Source: Geminocystis herdmanii PCC 6308 (GTDB taxonomy: Bacteria > Cyanobacteriota > Cyanobacteriia > Cyanobacteriales > Cyanobacteriaceae). From it: a DNA stretch of 64,000 bases. Where the stretch lies: NCBI RefSeq assembly GCF_000332235.1, contig NZ_CM001775.1:3768272-3832271 (forward strand), written 5' to 3'. The stretch's first letter is position 1. Each line of letters begins with the position of its first letter. A model generated the notes under the pieces. It saw only the letters and a program-made list of their open reading frames with translations, had not been told where the DNA came from and ran no database searches. Below are positions 1 to 9,159 of the stretch, piece by piece. A program made the position numbers and the translations under genes.

Positions 1-2
1 AA

Positions 3-191
3 GGAGAAAAGGAAGAGGCGATCGCGCTCGTATCTCGTTTAATTAAAAAACGTTTTCCTGAAAGGGCACAAACCATCAGAGAAACCTTGCAAAATTTATC
101 TGTTGAGCAAATGGAGTCATTAGCAGAAAGTTTATTTGATTTTACTTCTTTTGATGATGTAACTAATTGGCTACAAAATCTTAATTCCTAA
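3..191 (+). CDS. C-terminal part of a DUF4351-like protein (cut by window start)
   Basis: An open frame runs in from before the window and stops with TAA at 189-191, giving about 62 residues. It reads as a helical tail with an RFPE motif, a leucine-rich middle and an ESL...FDD ending. This resembles the DUF4351 domain found at the C-terminus of Rpn/PD-(D/E)XK-type nuclease-like proteins in cyanobacteria; the family call is from recall. The end of the next gene, the ammonium transporter, carries a very similar segment. Confidence 0.6.
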   Translation, partial: GEKEEAIALVSRLIKKRFPERAQTIRETLQNLSVEQMESLAESLFDFTSFDDVTNWLQNLNS

Positions 192-299
192 CATCTAATC
201 TTTAACACCTAACAAGTTATAAATAGTGTCTCACTTATCATTTGCTTGATCAAAAAGATGGCATAACTAGAATATTATACTTGTTAAGGTCATAACCTG

Positions 300-2126
300 A
301 TGTTCCCACAAACTGATTACCTATTCCCCATTGCCAACTTTTATCAATATCAAATTATTTCCGTTTTGAGTGTAAATTTGATTGATCAACTTTGGTTATT
401 AATTTGTTCGGGATTAGTATTATTGATGCAAGGCGGTTTTATGTGTCTTGAGTCGGGGTTAACTCGATCGAAAAATAGTATTAATGTAGCGATCAAAAAT
501 ATAGCAGATTTTGCGGTATCAGTCTTATTATTTTGGACATTTGGCTATGGTTTAATGTTCGGAGTGTCGCAAACGGGTTGGTTTGGCACAAGCAATTTTT
601 TCTTTTCCTCCTCTAATCAACCATCCATAGCAGTATTTTTCATTTTTCAAGCTATGTTTTGTGGTACAGCCACCACAATTATTTCTGGGGCGGTAGCGGA
701 AAGATTACAGTTTGGAGCTTATTTAATTATTTCAATACTGGTGTCAGGATTAATTTATCCATTATTTGGTAATTGGGCATGGAATGACAATGGTTGGTTA
801 AAAGAGATGGGGTTTATTGACTTTGCTGGAAGTACAGTTGTTCATTCGATCGGTGCATGGGTTAGTTTAGGGGCATTAATCGTTATTGGTGCTAGAAACG
901 GGCGATTTTCTTCTGGAAAAATCAACAAAATTCAAGGCTCAAATTTACCTTTTGCGGTGTTGGGCGCTCTGCTTTTATGGGTAGGGTGGATTGGTTTTAA
1001 TGGTGGTAGCACTTTCGCTTTTAATGAGCAAGTGCCAGATGTGATTCTCCATACGATTCTTTCGGGAGTTGGGGGAATGATTTGCGGTATGATTCTTAGC
1101 TATTTTCAAAATAAACGCATCGAAGTTGAAGAATTAATCAACGGTAGTCTGGCGGGATTAGTGGGAATTACTGCTAGTTGTCATGTGGTTTCTACTCCTG
1201 TGGCTTTAATGATAGGTGTCACCAGTGCAGGAGTCACTAATTTAGTTTCTTTTTATCTGAAAAAATGGGGCATTGATGATGCGGTGGATGCCATTGCAGT
1301 ACATGGAGGGGCAGGGCTTTGGGGTACAATGTGCGTCGGTTTGTTTGGAGATTTAGAGTTACTTAACCTCGCTCATGAAAAAGTCCAGCTCGATCGAACC
1401 TTACAACTTATGGTACAGTCATTAGGAGTAACGGTAGCTTTATTATGGGCTTTTGGAATAACATTTATCTTGCTAACTCTGGTGAATCGTTACTACAGTT
1501 TACGAGTATCTGCCGAAGATGAAGAAATCGGCTTGAATATTTCTGAACATGGAGCAAGTACTGATACTTATGAACTATTCCATGTTATGGATATACAGGC
1601 GAGAAATCAAGATTTAACGTTGCGTGTACCAGTACAACCTTTTACGGAAGTGGGACATATTGCTCACCGTTATAATCAAGTGATGGATGCTTTAGAAGTC
1701 AATCATCGTCAAAATGTAGAGTCTTTGGAAGAACTTTACGCTATCACCGCTACCGCAGTATCTTCCATTGAAAATAATCAGTTTAATCCTGCTGATTTTG
1801 AGGATTTTTGCCATCGCCCCGATGATTTGGGTATTTTAGCTCAAACTTTACAACAAATGTTAGAAATATTAAACCGTCAACAGGAAGAATTGGAAATTAC
1901 CCAACAAAAATTAACCTTAGCAGAAGATAATAAACAACAACTCCTTAAAAAAATTATTACTACTATTTTAGAAACTCGTTTTCCTGAAAATAATACGGAA
2001 ATTATTAGTCTAATTAATCAGATAGATTCTCCTGATTTAATCAATCTTATTCAAGAAAGTTTAAAGGTAAGTTCGATCGAACAAATATTGACGATACTTA
2101 TCTCTGATAATAATAAAAACTTCTAA
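300..2126 (+). CDS. amt: Ammonium transporter with long cytoplasmic HAMP-like and DUF4351-like tail
   Basis: Residues 1 to about 400 are an Amt/Rh-type ammonium channel of the inner membrane, with many hydrophobic helices and the typical closing motif SAEDEEIGLNISEHG. The usual protein ends soon after this motif, but here about 190 more residues follow. These are a HAMP-like stretch near residues 437-475 (DLTLRVPVQPFTEVGHIAHR), a glutamine-rich coiled coil near 520-545, and a final block near 547-605 that matches the DUF4351-like tail ending at position 191. The ATG at 300 has no clear Shine-Dalgarno. A TATTAT-like -10 box lies about 30 bases upstream; no clear NtcA box was seen. The tail may sense or transmit ammonium flux; that is inference. 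Confidence 0.9.
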   Translation: MFPQTDYLFPIANFYQYQIISVLSVNLIDQLWLLICSGLVLLMQGGFMCLESGLTRSKNSINVAIKNIADFAVSVLLFWTFGYGLMFGVSQTGWFGTSNFFFSSSNQPSIAVFFIFQAMFCGTATTIISGAVAERLQFGAYLIISILVSGLIYPLFGNWAWNDNGWLKEMGFIDFAGSTVVHSIGAWVSLGALIVIGARNGRFSSGKINKIQGSNLPFAVLGALLLWVGWIGFNGGSTFAFNEQVPDVILHTILSGVGGMICGMILSYFQNKRIEVEELINGSLAGLVGITASCHVVSTPVALMIGVTSAGVTNLVSFYLKKWGIDDAVDAIAVHGGAGLWGTMCVGLFGDLELLNLAHEKVQLDRTLQLMVQSLGVTVALLWAFGITFILLTLVNRYYSLRVSAEDEEIGLNISEHGASTDTYELFHVMDIQARNQDLTLRVPVQPFTEVGHIAHRYNQVMDALEVNHRQNVESLEELYAITATAVSSIENNQFNPADFEDFCHRPDDLGILAQTLQQMLEILNRQQEELEITQQKLTLAEDNKQQLLKKIITTILETRFPENNTEIISLINQIDSPDLINLIQESLKVSSIEQILTILISDNNKNF

Positions 2127-2139
2127 ACAAGCAATTATT

Positions 2140-2616
2140 CTAGTGGAGAAGATCAAAAAATTCATCGTCTAAATCATAGCCAAAAATTTGAGTCATTGCC
2201 TTTAATCGAGAATTTCCAGTGAGATTATTTTGCCTTAACCAACTATGAAGAATAAATGTTTTTTGCATCACAAAAATATCTAAAGCCTCTTGATTATATT
2301 GTATTCCTTCACTGCGATTAAACTGGTGAGGTACAAGCATTGCCGTATATCGGGCTAACTCTCCTTCACGCCAATTCAAAGCAAAAGGCAACCAAGGGTA
2401 AAGACTATCTAAGGCAATAAACCAAAGTCTTATTTCTGGAATTTCTGACAGCTCACGAGGATCATTATCTTCTCTAAGATAATCAATTTTAAAGATTAAT
2501 TGTTGTTCTAAAGTCAAAATTTCTTGACATTTTTCCACATCTTCAATAATTGTTTTTACAGGAGATAAATCTAAGTTATTAATGTGATTTTTATTAATAG
2601 AAATGTTAATACTCAT
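2140..2616 (-). CDS. CRR6 family NDH-1 assembly protein (DUF1817)
   Basis: A 158-residue soluble protein with the motifs LYPWLPFALNWREGELARYT and LVPHQFNRSEGIQYN, which I recognise from the CRR6/DUF1817 family. In plants and cyanobacteria CRR6 helps mature NdhI, a subunit of the photosynthetic NDH-1 complex. The length fits the family. It is convergent with the ammonium transporter (14-bp gap) and lies 78 bases downstream of gun4 on the same strand, separated by a heptamer array, so a joint transcript is possible. Confidence 0.8.
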   Translation of the reverse strand: MSINISINKNHINNLDLSPVKTIIEDVEKCQEILTLEQQLIFKIDYLREDNDPRELSEIPEIRLWFIALDSLYPWLPFALNWREGELARYTAMLVPHQFNRSEGIQYNQEALDIFVMQKTFILHSWLRQNNLTGNSRLKAMTQIFGYDLDDEFFDLLH

Positions 2617-2651
2617 AATGGATAATTGAGGATGAAAAATTAATGTATCCC

Positions 2652-2697
2652 TTATTACTTATTACTTATTGCTTATTACTTATTAATTATTAATTAC
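2652..2697. repeat. TTATTAC heptamer array
   Basis: Six 7-bp units (TTATTAC with variants TTATTGC and TTATTAA) followed by TTAC. The seventh partial unit supplies the stop codon of gun4 at 2694-2696 on the minus strand. Confidence 0.85.
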
Positions 2698-3374
2698 TTC
2701 CACACAGGATGAGATAATAAAGCATCCATTACCCTCACTCCTCGTAATTGATTCGATAGAGGTAAATGTCCATTAGGTGCGCTTAAATCCCAAATAAATT
2801 CTTGGGGATATTTTGTCCATTTATTCCCTGATTTCCATTTCAATTGAGTCCATAATTGAGTATAATCTTTTCCTAAAGATAGCCACATTTGACGCTGTAT
2901 TTTATAGCCAAATTTTCCTTCTGAATATACTTGCCAAAGTAGATCGATCGTGCTTAAATCAGTGATAGGAAATTTCTCTACTTCCGTAAAATAAACCCAT
3001 TTTCTTTTAATAGCGGTTTCCCCAGCCAATTCACATAATTTAACCCTTGTTAAAACATCGGCTTCTTGATATTTTTGCTCAATGAGTAATCTTTGGAGTT
3101 CACTATAATCAATGTTTTTATCGGATACTAATTTAACAATTCCTTTAGGAAAATAAAGGTTTAAAAACTTCTTATTTTCTTGACTATTATTGTTTTTTAA
3201 TAATTGATATATTTTCCCCGTAACAGGATTTACTTGCTCTCTATTATTTAGTAAAAAATCTCTTAAAACTTGATAACCGTCTTCTCCTTGGTTAATTAAT
3301 TCGTTAATTAAAGGTATCCTATTTTTATCTGATGTTTGACTAAATTTATCTTTTAAAGTTAATAATTCATTCAT
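2694..3374 (-). CDS. gun4: GUN4-type tetrapyrrole-binding regulator of Mg-chelatase
   Basis: A 226-residue protein. The N-terminal ~85 residues form a helical domain, and the C-terminal ~135 residues are the GUN4 core (YSELQRLLIEQKYQEAD, WVYFTEVEKFPITDLSTIDL, PNGHLPLSNQLRGVRVMDAL). GUN4 binds protoporphyrin IX and Mg-protoporphyrin and stimulates Mg-chelatase in chlorophyll synthesis. The length fits the stand-alone cyanobacterial regulator rather than a kinase fusion. It is followed by CRR6 on the same strand, so both neighbours serve the photosynthetic apparatus. Confidence 0.9.
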   Translation of the reverse strand: MNELLTLKDKFSQTSDKNRIPLINELINQGEDGYQVLRDFLLNNREQVNPVTGKIYQLLKNNNSQENKKFLNLYFPKGIVKLVSDKNIDYSELQRLLIEQKYQEADVLTRVKLCELAGETAIKRKWVYFTEVEKFPITDLSTIDLLWQVYSEGKFGYKIQRQMWLSLGKDYTQLWTQLKWKSGNKWTKYPQEFIWDLSAPNGHLPLSNQLRGVRVMDALLSHPVWK

Positions 3375-3633
3375 TTTATTTCTTAGAAAAAGTTATGATA
3401 GTTTTTTTATATAGTAATAATTTGACAAATAAAATTGGTGAGATTGTGTTCTCTCTTTGATAGACACCCTCTTTATTTATACCATTTTAAAGACACCTTA
3501 AATTGTTAAAAAATAGGCGTTCATTGTATATCAGCAGTAACTACTTATATATTAAGTGGTCGTAAATTTATATTGCCAAAAAAAATACTATGATGAAATT
3601 GGACAAATAACTATATTTTACTAATGGAGATGT

Positions 3634-4209
3634 ATGGTTTATTTATCAACGCCTTTGGAATTGGATTTAAAATTGAGTGATGATGATTTTTTGTCATTGT
3701 GTAGTAAACATCGAGATTTAAAATTTGAACGGAATATCAACGGAGATTTAATGATTATGTCACCAATGGGAGGATTAACCAGCAAACGAAATGCTGATTT
3801 GATTTATCAACTAAACGCATGGAATCGAAAATATAAATTGGGAATAATCTTTGATTCTTCAGGAGGTTTTAAACTTCCTAATGGAAGCGATCGATCTCCT
3901 GATGCTTCTTTTGTTATGATGGATAAATGGGATAATCTGACAAATGAGGAAAAAGAGAGATTTTTGCCGTTATGCCCTGATTTTTTGGTGGAATTGAGAT
4001 CACCTTCCGATAATTTAGCTAAAATTCAGGAAAAAATGCGAGAATATATGGATAATGGTGCTAAATTAGGATGGTTAATTGATCCTAATCGTAAAATAAT
4101 CGAAATTTATCGCCCTTGTCAAGCAGTAGAAATATTAGAATCTCCTCTTAATATTAAAGGAGAAGAAATTTTACCGAATTTTACTTTAGACTTAACAGAA
4201 ATTTGGTAA
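3634..4209 (+). CDS. Uma2 family endonuclease-like protein (DUF820)
   Basis: A 191-residue protein of the Uma2/DUF820 family, a PD-(D/E)XK-fold group greatly expanded in cyanobacteria. Visible signatures are RSPDASFVMMDKWDNL, the core CPDFLVELRSPSDNL with D-x-E-x-R, and KLGWLIDPNRK. The ATG at 3634 is preceded by GGAG (spacing 4). It stands alone between gun4 and a convergent PfpI-type gene. No physiological substrate is known for most members. A decayed relative lies at 62454-62600. Confidence 0.85.
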   Translation: MVYLSTPLELDLKLSDDDFLSLCSKHRDLKFERNINGDLMIMSPMGGLTSKRNADLIYQLNAWNRKYKLGIIFDSSGGFKLPNGSDRSPDASFVMMDKWDNLTNEEKERFLPLCPDFLVELRSPSDNLAKIQEKMREYMDNGAKLGWLIDPNRKIIEIYRPCQAVEILESPLNIKGEEILPNFTLDLTEIW

Positions 4210-4230
4210 TTTTAACTATTCATAAAAAGA

Positions 4231-4914
4231 TTATTTTTTTGTTAATGAAGCAATCAATACATCGGCAACTTTTCTACTAGATGCAGGATTTTGTCCTGTG
4301 ATAATTCTATCATCTTCTAATACAAATACTGCCCAAGGTTCGAGGGCTTTTTCAAAAATTGCTCCCCTAGCAATTAATTCTGTTTCCGTTAAAAATGGTA
4401 CAATATCTTCTAATTCTACCTGTTTTTCTTCCTCATTAGAAAATCCGGTCACTGTTTTGTTTTTAATCAATAAATTACCATCGGATAATTTAATATTGAG
4501 TAACCCTACGACTCCATGACAGACAGAACTCACATAGCCTCCCTTTTCATAAATTTGACGGGTAATTGACTGTAAAGTCTCATTGTCAGGAAAATCCCAC
4601 ATTACTCCATGACCACCTGCATAATAAATGGCAATATAATCATCAGGATTGATTTGTGCAGGGTTTAACGTGTTACCTAAACGATTCATAAATTCTTTCT
4701 TCTGATACCATTCCCAATCCATCGACTCTGCTAAAGCTAAACTATGGGGATCGATCGAAACGTAACCGCCTAAAGGACTAACATAATCTATCTCGTATCC
4801 TGCGGATTCCATTTTTTCGGCAAAATGCACTGCTTCCCCTAACCATAATCCTGTAGCTCGATTTAAGTTAGGATATTTTGCGACACTGGTTAAAACGACT
4901 AATATTTTTTTCAT
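4231..4914 (-). CDS. DJ-1/PfpI superfamily protein, Hsp31/glyoxalase III type
   Basis: A 227-residue class I glutamine amidotransferase-like protein. The nucleophile elbow is SSVCHGVVGLL, with cysteine followed by histidine. The motifs YYAGGHGVMWDFPDN upstream and VTGFSNEEE downstream match the Hsp31-like branch, which includes glutathione-independent methylglyoxal hydratases and stress chaperones. The length (~230) fits. The start ATG lies 15 bases after the end of the VTE6-like gene on the same strand, suggesting a transcript with 4930-5694. Confidence 0.85.
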   Translation of the reverse strand: MKKILVVLTSVAKYPNLNRATGLWLGEAVHFAEKMESAGYEIDYVSPLGGYVSIDPHSLALAESMDWEWYQKKEFMNRLGNTLNPAQINPDDYIAIYYAGGHGVMWDFPDNETLQSITRQIYEKGGYVSSVCHGVVGLLNIKLSDGNLLIKNKTVTGFSNEEEKQVELEDIVPFLTETELIARGAIFEKALEPWAVFVLEDDRIITGQNPASSRKVADVLIASLTKK

Positions 4915-4929
4915 GATTTTTATTAAGAA

Positions 4930-5694
4930 TTAAAAGCTAAAATTATTTAGATAAACATAACTACATAAAATTGCGATCGAAGCCCCGATTAAAGTGTTTA
5001 AAACGTTGACAAATTCATTAGTTAACCAATCAAATTTTGTTTGTAAAGTTGCCCCAATTACACTTTCTAAATTAGTGGCAATAAACGCCGAAATTATACA
5101 GATAATTACCCCGATAAAATCGATCATATTTATTTGCCATGCCACAAGTGCGATCGAAATACTAGCAACGATTCCAGCCAAAGTACCCTCCCAACTAACT
5201 GCCCCTTCTGTACCCCTCGGCACAGGTTGAAAATTAGTAATTAAAAAAGTACTTTTACCATAGGCTTTACCAATTTCACTAGCACAAGTATCCGATAATT
5301 TAGTAGCGAAACTAGCCACATAACCAATTAAAAAAAACGACTGCCAAGAAGGAAGAAACACAAATCCCAAACAACAAATAGTTGCCACTAATGCACTACC
5401 CCAAACATTCGCTGGCGCTCTCATGCCCGATCGTTTTTCTGCAATACCTTCTGCTTCTTTTTGTTTTATACCTACTTTAGTAATAGCAGAGCCTACTAAA
5501 AAATAGAACATTACGACGAGATAACCCTGCCATTGTAAACTACCCCAAACAATCACTCCCAAAACCCAACCATGAAGATAACCCATCACCGTTAAGAGTT
5601 TTTTTGGAGAGATTAGGGCAATAACGATGAGGATAGTATTAATAATAACCGCAGTTATCCAAGAATTAGACCAATCAAAATAGAGATTTTCCAT
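4930..5694 (-). CDS. DUF92/TIGR00297 membrane protein, phytyl-phosphate kinase-like (VTE6 type)
   Basis: A polytopic membrane protein of 254 residues from the preferred start. The frame could begin 12 codons earlier at 5730, but a GAGG at 5703-5706 sits 8 bases before the ATG at 5694, and the upstream part is taken up by a palindromic repeat. Motifs include ANVWGSALVATICCLGF, SFATKLSDTCASEIGKAYGK and PVPRGTEGAVSWEGTLAG, typical of DUF92. Plant VTE6 and cyanobacterial relatives convert phytyl phosphate to phytyl diphosphate, which recycles chlorophyll phytol for tocopherol and phylloquinone. Activity here is inferred from the family. Confidence 0.85.
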   Translation of the reverse strand: MENLYFDWSNSWITAVIINTILIVIALISPKKLLTVMGYLHGWVLGVIVWGSLQWQGYLVVMFYFLVGSAITKVGIKQKEAEGIAEKRSGMRAPANVWGSALVATICCLGFVFLPSWQSFFLIGYVASFATKLSDTCASEIGKAYGKSTFLITNFQPVPRGTEGAVSWEGTLAGIVASISIALVAWQINMIDFIGVIICIISAFIATNLESVIGATLQTKFDWLTNEFVNVLNTLIGASIAILCSYVYLNNFSF

Positions 5695-5711
5695 CAATAT
5701 TTCCTCAGTAG

Positions 5712-5728
5712 GGTGGGCAATGCCCACC
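5712..5728. repeat. Short interspersed palindrome GGTGGGCA-A-TGCCCACC
   Basis: Perfect 8-bp arms around one central base, preceded by GTA(G). It lies in the 63-base gap between cysC and the VTE6-like gene and belongs to the dispersed palindrome family described in the findings. Confidence 0.8.
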
Positions 5729-5757
5729 ATGATTTATCATCTTAATAAAGTTAAGTC

Positions 5758-6306
5758 TTAAACCGTTGCCGTTTGACGCAAATAACCAAGTTTTTCTAAA
5801 CCTTCAAATACCTTATTGACGCTTTCCTCTAACTCTTCTAAATCAGTGCGACATTCAATTTCAGGATTTAAAGGCGCTTCATAGGGATCGCTTACCCCAG
5901 TAAACATTTTTATTTCGCCCGATCGAGCTTTTTTGTATAAACCCTTAACGTCTCTATCCTCACAGACATTTAAAGGTGCGTTGACGAAAACTTCAACAAA
6001 ATTGCCAATTTTGCCTCGCACTTCCTCTCTAATATCACGATAAGGAGAAATCGCCGATACAATAACAATAACGCCATTACGAGTTAATAAATTAGAAACG
6101 AAACCAATACGACGGATATTTTCATCTCTGTCTTCCTTGCTAAAACCTAAACCTTTAGTTAAATTAGTACGAACAATATCCCCGTCTAATACTTCTAATT
6201 TGTAACCTTGTTCTTTTAATTTTATTGCTACCTGCTCACTAATGGTAGTCTTACCCGCACCACTAAGTCCAGTAAACCAGATTGTTACGCCTTTTTGTTC
6301 TATCAT
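5758..6306 (-). CDS. cysC: Adenylylsulfate kinase (APS kinase)
   Basis: A 182-residue cytosolic kinase that phosphorylates APS to PAPS in sulfate assimilation and sulfation. The P-loop GLSGAGKTT is near residue 14. VLDGDIVRTNLTKGLGFSKEDRDENIRR, SAISPYRDIREEVR and FTGVSDPYEAPLNPEIE follow in family order. The length is that of stand-alone CysC. No other sulfate gene is adjacent. The gene is followed on the same strand, after a 63-base gap holding a palindrome, by the VTE6-like kinase. Confidence 0.95.
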   Translation of the reverse strand: MIEQKGVTIWFTGLSGAGKTTISEQVAIKLKEQGYKLEVLDGDIVRTNLTKGLGFSKEDRDENIRRIGFVSNLLTRNGVIVIVSAISPYRDIREEVRGKIGNFVEVFVNAPLNVCEDRDVKGLYKKARSGEIKMFTGVSDPYEAPLNPEIECRTDLEELEESVNKVFEGLEKLGYLRQTATV

Positions 6307-6420
6307 TTTACTATATTAATTATTGATTGATTGATGATCAGAAGATTAATCCTAAAGTATTTTACAACCAACGGTGACTTTCTTTATTTTTTGTGAAACG
6401 CAAAAGTATAAATGATGAGG

Positions 6421-6500
6421 AGACTAGAAGACTAGAAGACTAGAAGACTAGAAGACTAGAAGACTAGAAGACTAGAAGACTAGAAGACTAGAAGACTAGG
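6421..6500. repeat. AGACTAGA 8-bp tandem array, 10 copies
   Basis: Ten near-perfect copies of AGACTAGA occupy exactly 80 bases; the last ends in GG. It belongs to the GA-rich satellite group also seen near 34180, 39201, 45217, 48697 and 51060. A TTAATTC array follows 13 bases later. Confidence 0.95.
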
Positions 6501-6513
6501 GGGAGATACTTTG

Positions 6514-6552
6514 TTAATTCTTAATTCTTAATTCTTAATTCTTAATTCTTAA
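6514..6552. repeat. TTAATTC heptamer array
   Basis: Five perfect TTAATTC units plus TTAA. The next TTA, at 6549-6551, is the stop codon of the response regulator on the minus strand, so the array begins exactly at the gene's end. Confidence 0.95.
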
Positions 6553-7277
6553 GGTTTTAACAAATTAAATTTTTGCAATACTTTAATGTTTTCTGTGGTT
6601 AATATTTTGCATAATTCTTTTGTATCATTTAGTATCTCTATTTCTTTAGCACATTCATCCTGTAAAATTTGAAGATATAATTGCTGTTTTTCTTCGTTAT
6701 CAGATTCTCTTAACATTTTTATAGCAATATTCATATTATTAAGAGGATTGCTCAAATTTATAATCAATTTTTCCAGAATATCATCTTTCAGATTAATTAA
6801 ATTTTCATGAGTTTTTAGTCTTTTATTTTTCTCATTAACATTTTTTTTAATCTTGGTAATAACTTCTTGATTTTTTTCTAATTGGACATCAAATGTTTCC
6901 GTTATATGTTGATGTCTTGCCAATCTTGAGATGACGGAATTTAATAATTCTTCGGGTGTAAATGGTTTAGTTAAATAATCATCAGCACCTAATTCCATTC
7001 CTTGACGAATATCTTTTTTTTCGACTTTTGCAGTAACTAAAATACAGGGAATGATAGAAATTTTTTCTGTTTTTCTCAAGTTTTCTAAAAACTCATAACC
7101 ATCCATATAAGGCATCATTATATCAGAAATAATTAAATCAGGTAAGTATTTGATGGCTAAATCTAAAGCATTTTTACCGTTATCCGCAGAGATGGTTTCA
7201 TAGTCATTTAACTGCAATATTTGGGCTATATTTTCTCTAATTTCTTTTTCATCTTCCACAATTAGAATTTTAGTCAT
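6549..7277 (-). CDS. Response regulator with degenerate HisKA-like helical tail
   Basis: A 242-residue protein. Residues 3-120 are a receiver domain with the acidic pair D9/E10, phosphoacceptor D52 (IISDIMMPYMDG) and conserved K103 (DDYLTKPF). A coiled coil follows, then a segment near 160-190 (KDDILEKLIINLSNPLNN) that aligns with the HisKA H-box pattern KDDFL..SHELRTPL; the phosphorylated histidine is replaced by isoleucine. No ATPase domain follows. It may act as a dimerising phosphorelay partner or pseudo-kinase remnant. A small antitoxin-like pseudogene lies just upstream. The stop codon is supplied by a heptamer array. Confidence 0.85.
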   Translation of the reverse strand: MTKILIVEDEKEIRENIAQILQLNDYETISADNGKNALDLAIKYLPDLIISDIMMPYMDGYEFLENLRKTEKISIIPCILVTAKVEKKDIRQGMELGADDYLTKPFTPEELLNSVISRLARHQHITETFDVQLEKNQEVITKIKKNVNEKNKRLKTHENLINLKDDILEKLIINLSNPLNNMNIAIKMLRESDNEEKQQLYLQILQDECAKEIEILNDTKELCKILTTENIKVLQKFNLLKP

Positions 7278-7339
7278 TAATTTTACTCCACTTAATAAAT
7301 TGTTATGGTTTTATCTCAAAAGTCGAACAATGTTTAGCC

Positions 7340-7577
7340 TCATTTTGTCGTAATTTCTTGCACTAAAATTTTTTCTGATTCAGTGGCTAACTCTGATTTA
7401 CCAGAAAATAATTCTATTAAAGAATCTTTTTTGATTACAGTTTTTTCTCATTTTTTTCTATATAATTTCTAATAGCTTCATCAACAATAGTTTCAATAAA
7501 TTTACCTAAAGTCTCAGCTATTTTAATTATTGTTTCTGCGATTTACTTTTAGGTTGCCAATTAATTACTTTCCTCAT
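7340..7577 (-). pseudogene. Decayed small antitoxin-like gene (two frameshifts)
   Basis: Between the response regulator and tyrS (7278-7770) no intact gene is seen, but a broken frame can be followed on the minus strand. ATG at 7577 gives MRKVINWQPKS. A one-base shift then gives ETIIKIAETLGKFIETIVDE, and a second shift gives KKDSLIELFSGKSELATESE up to a TGA at 7340-7342. The pieces join into a plausible ~80-residue protein resembling small cyanobacterial antitoxin-like proteins with a SLIELF..S.L..E...L tail. The family is inference; decay is visible directly. Confidence 0.55.
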
Positions 7578-7770
7578 ATTTTCTTTTTTTAGTTAAACTT
7601 TATTCAACTAAAACTGTTTATATATGGGTTTAATTATTCAGTCCATACCATCGATGAAACTCTTATTTATTATATATGTTTTATGAGTAACTTTTATCAA
7701 TATTAAATTATTTTCTTACTGAGTATAACATTAATTAAGAAACTAAAAGTAACAAAGATTTAGAGGTTTC

Positions 7771-8982
7771 TTAAATTAGTCTGATAAATTTTTTCTTGCC
7801 TACTTGAATTATTTTATTACTTAATTCTGTGGCATTTTCAATGGTATAATTCGGGTCTGTAATTCGATCGCCATCCAAACGAACACTTCCTCCTTGAATT
7901 TGTCTTCTACCGTCACCGCTACTGTTAACTAAGCCACTGGCATTAAGAATATAAAACAATTTAGCAGGAAATTCTACATTATCAAGGGAAAATTCGGGTA
8001 CAGCTTCAGCATTTGCCAGATTTTGATTGCTGACGATTTCTAAGGCAGTTTTTTGGGCAGTTAATGCGGATTCTTTACCATGATATTGAGATACTACTTC
8101 GACGGCTAATAATTTTTGTGCCTCTCTGGGATTTTCGGGTATAGCACTTAAAGGGAAATCTGTCAATAACTCGAAATAATTTGTTAATAAAGCATCGGGA
8201 GTTTTTTCTAACTTAGAATACATCGACAAGGCATCTTCTTTTAAACCTACATAATTGTTAAGAGATTTTGACATTTTTTGTTCGCCGTCTGTGCCGATGA
8301 GAATAGGTAATAAGACACCAAATTGGGGTTTTTGTCCGAAATATTTTTGTAAATCTCTCCCAACGGCAATGTTGAATTTTTGATCTGTACCCCCTAACTC
8401 TACATCTGCATTGACGGCAACGGAGTCATAACCCTGCATCAGAGGATAGAGAAATTCATGGAGATAAATGGGGGTTTCTTGGGTGTAGCGATTGTTAAAG
8501 CCTTCTTTTGCTAACATTTGTTGTACTGTCATGGTGGCTAACAATTCTTGAATTTTTGCGAGGTTAAGGCTTGATAACCATTCGGAATTATATCTTATTT
8601 CCAGTCGATCGGGCGTATCAAAATCTAAAATTGGGCGTAGTTGATTAAGGTAGGTTTGTGCGTTTTCCTTAACTTCTTCCGATGTAAGCTGTTTTCTTAC
8701 CTTATCTTTTCCGGTCGGATCGCCTATTTGTGCGGTAAAATCTCCTATAATGACAACGGCAGTATGTCCTTGATCTTGAAATGCTCTTAGTTTACGAAAT
8801 GGGATACTATGACCTAAATGTAAGTCTGTACCGGTAGGATCAATTCCTAATTTTACCCTTAAAGGTCGATCGATCCTAGTGCAAAGTTGTTCTAAATTAT
8901 CATTAATATTATCAGATTCGGGTTGATGAGGAAAAATATCACTAATGCCTCGATGTAACCATGAAAAATTATCGCTTACCAT
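7771..8982 (-). CDS. tyrS: Tyrosyl-tRNA synthetase
   Basis: A 403-residue class Ic synthetase that charges tRNA-Tyr. The HIGH-type motif is [15 protein letters not shown] near residue 52, and the KMSKS loop ([16 protein letters not shown]) is near 237. The tyrosine pocket motif [20 protein letters not shown] and a C-terminal S4-like RNA-binding domain ([16 protein letters not shown]) follow. The length and order suit the TyrZ-like bacterial form. Upstream of the start (8983-9159) is AT-rich sequence shared divergently with gtrA. Confidence 0.96.
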   Translation of the reverse strand: MVSDNFSWLHRGISDIFPHQPESDNINDNLEQLCTRIDRPLRVKLGIDPTGTDLHLGHSIPFRKLRAFQDQGHTAVVIIGDFTAQIGDPTGKDKVRKQLTSEEVKENAQTYLNQLRPILDFDTPDRLEIRYNSEWLSSLNLAKIQELLATMTVQQMLAKEGFNNRYTQETPIYLHEFLYPLMQGYDSVAVNADVELGGTDQKFNIAVGRDLQKYFGQKPQFGVLLPILIGTDGEQKMSKSLNNYVGLKEDALSMYSKLEKTPDALLTNYFELLTDFPLSAIPENPREAQKLLAVEVVSQYHGKESALTAQKTALEIVSNQNLANAEAVPEFSLDNVEFPAKLFYILNASGLVNSSGDGRRQIQGGSVRLDGDRITDPNYTIENATELSNKIIQVGKKKFIRLI

Positions 8983-9159
8983 CTTTTATTTTCGATCGTT
9001 AAAAAGTCCATAATATATATTACCATCAGTTGATGTATTTAGATAATTGAGGTAAGAATTGAGAATTGATTAATAATTTAAGATTATTTGCTAACATTTT
9101 ATTGCTCAGAAATTATTGATGATTGCTATATTAAATAAAAATTAAAACTTATTTTAAAG

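Noticed and set aside
200-299. NtcA-binding site upstream of amt
   Set aside because: No GTA-N8-TAC match was found in the 100 bases before the start.
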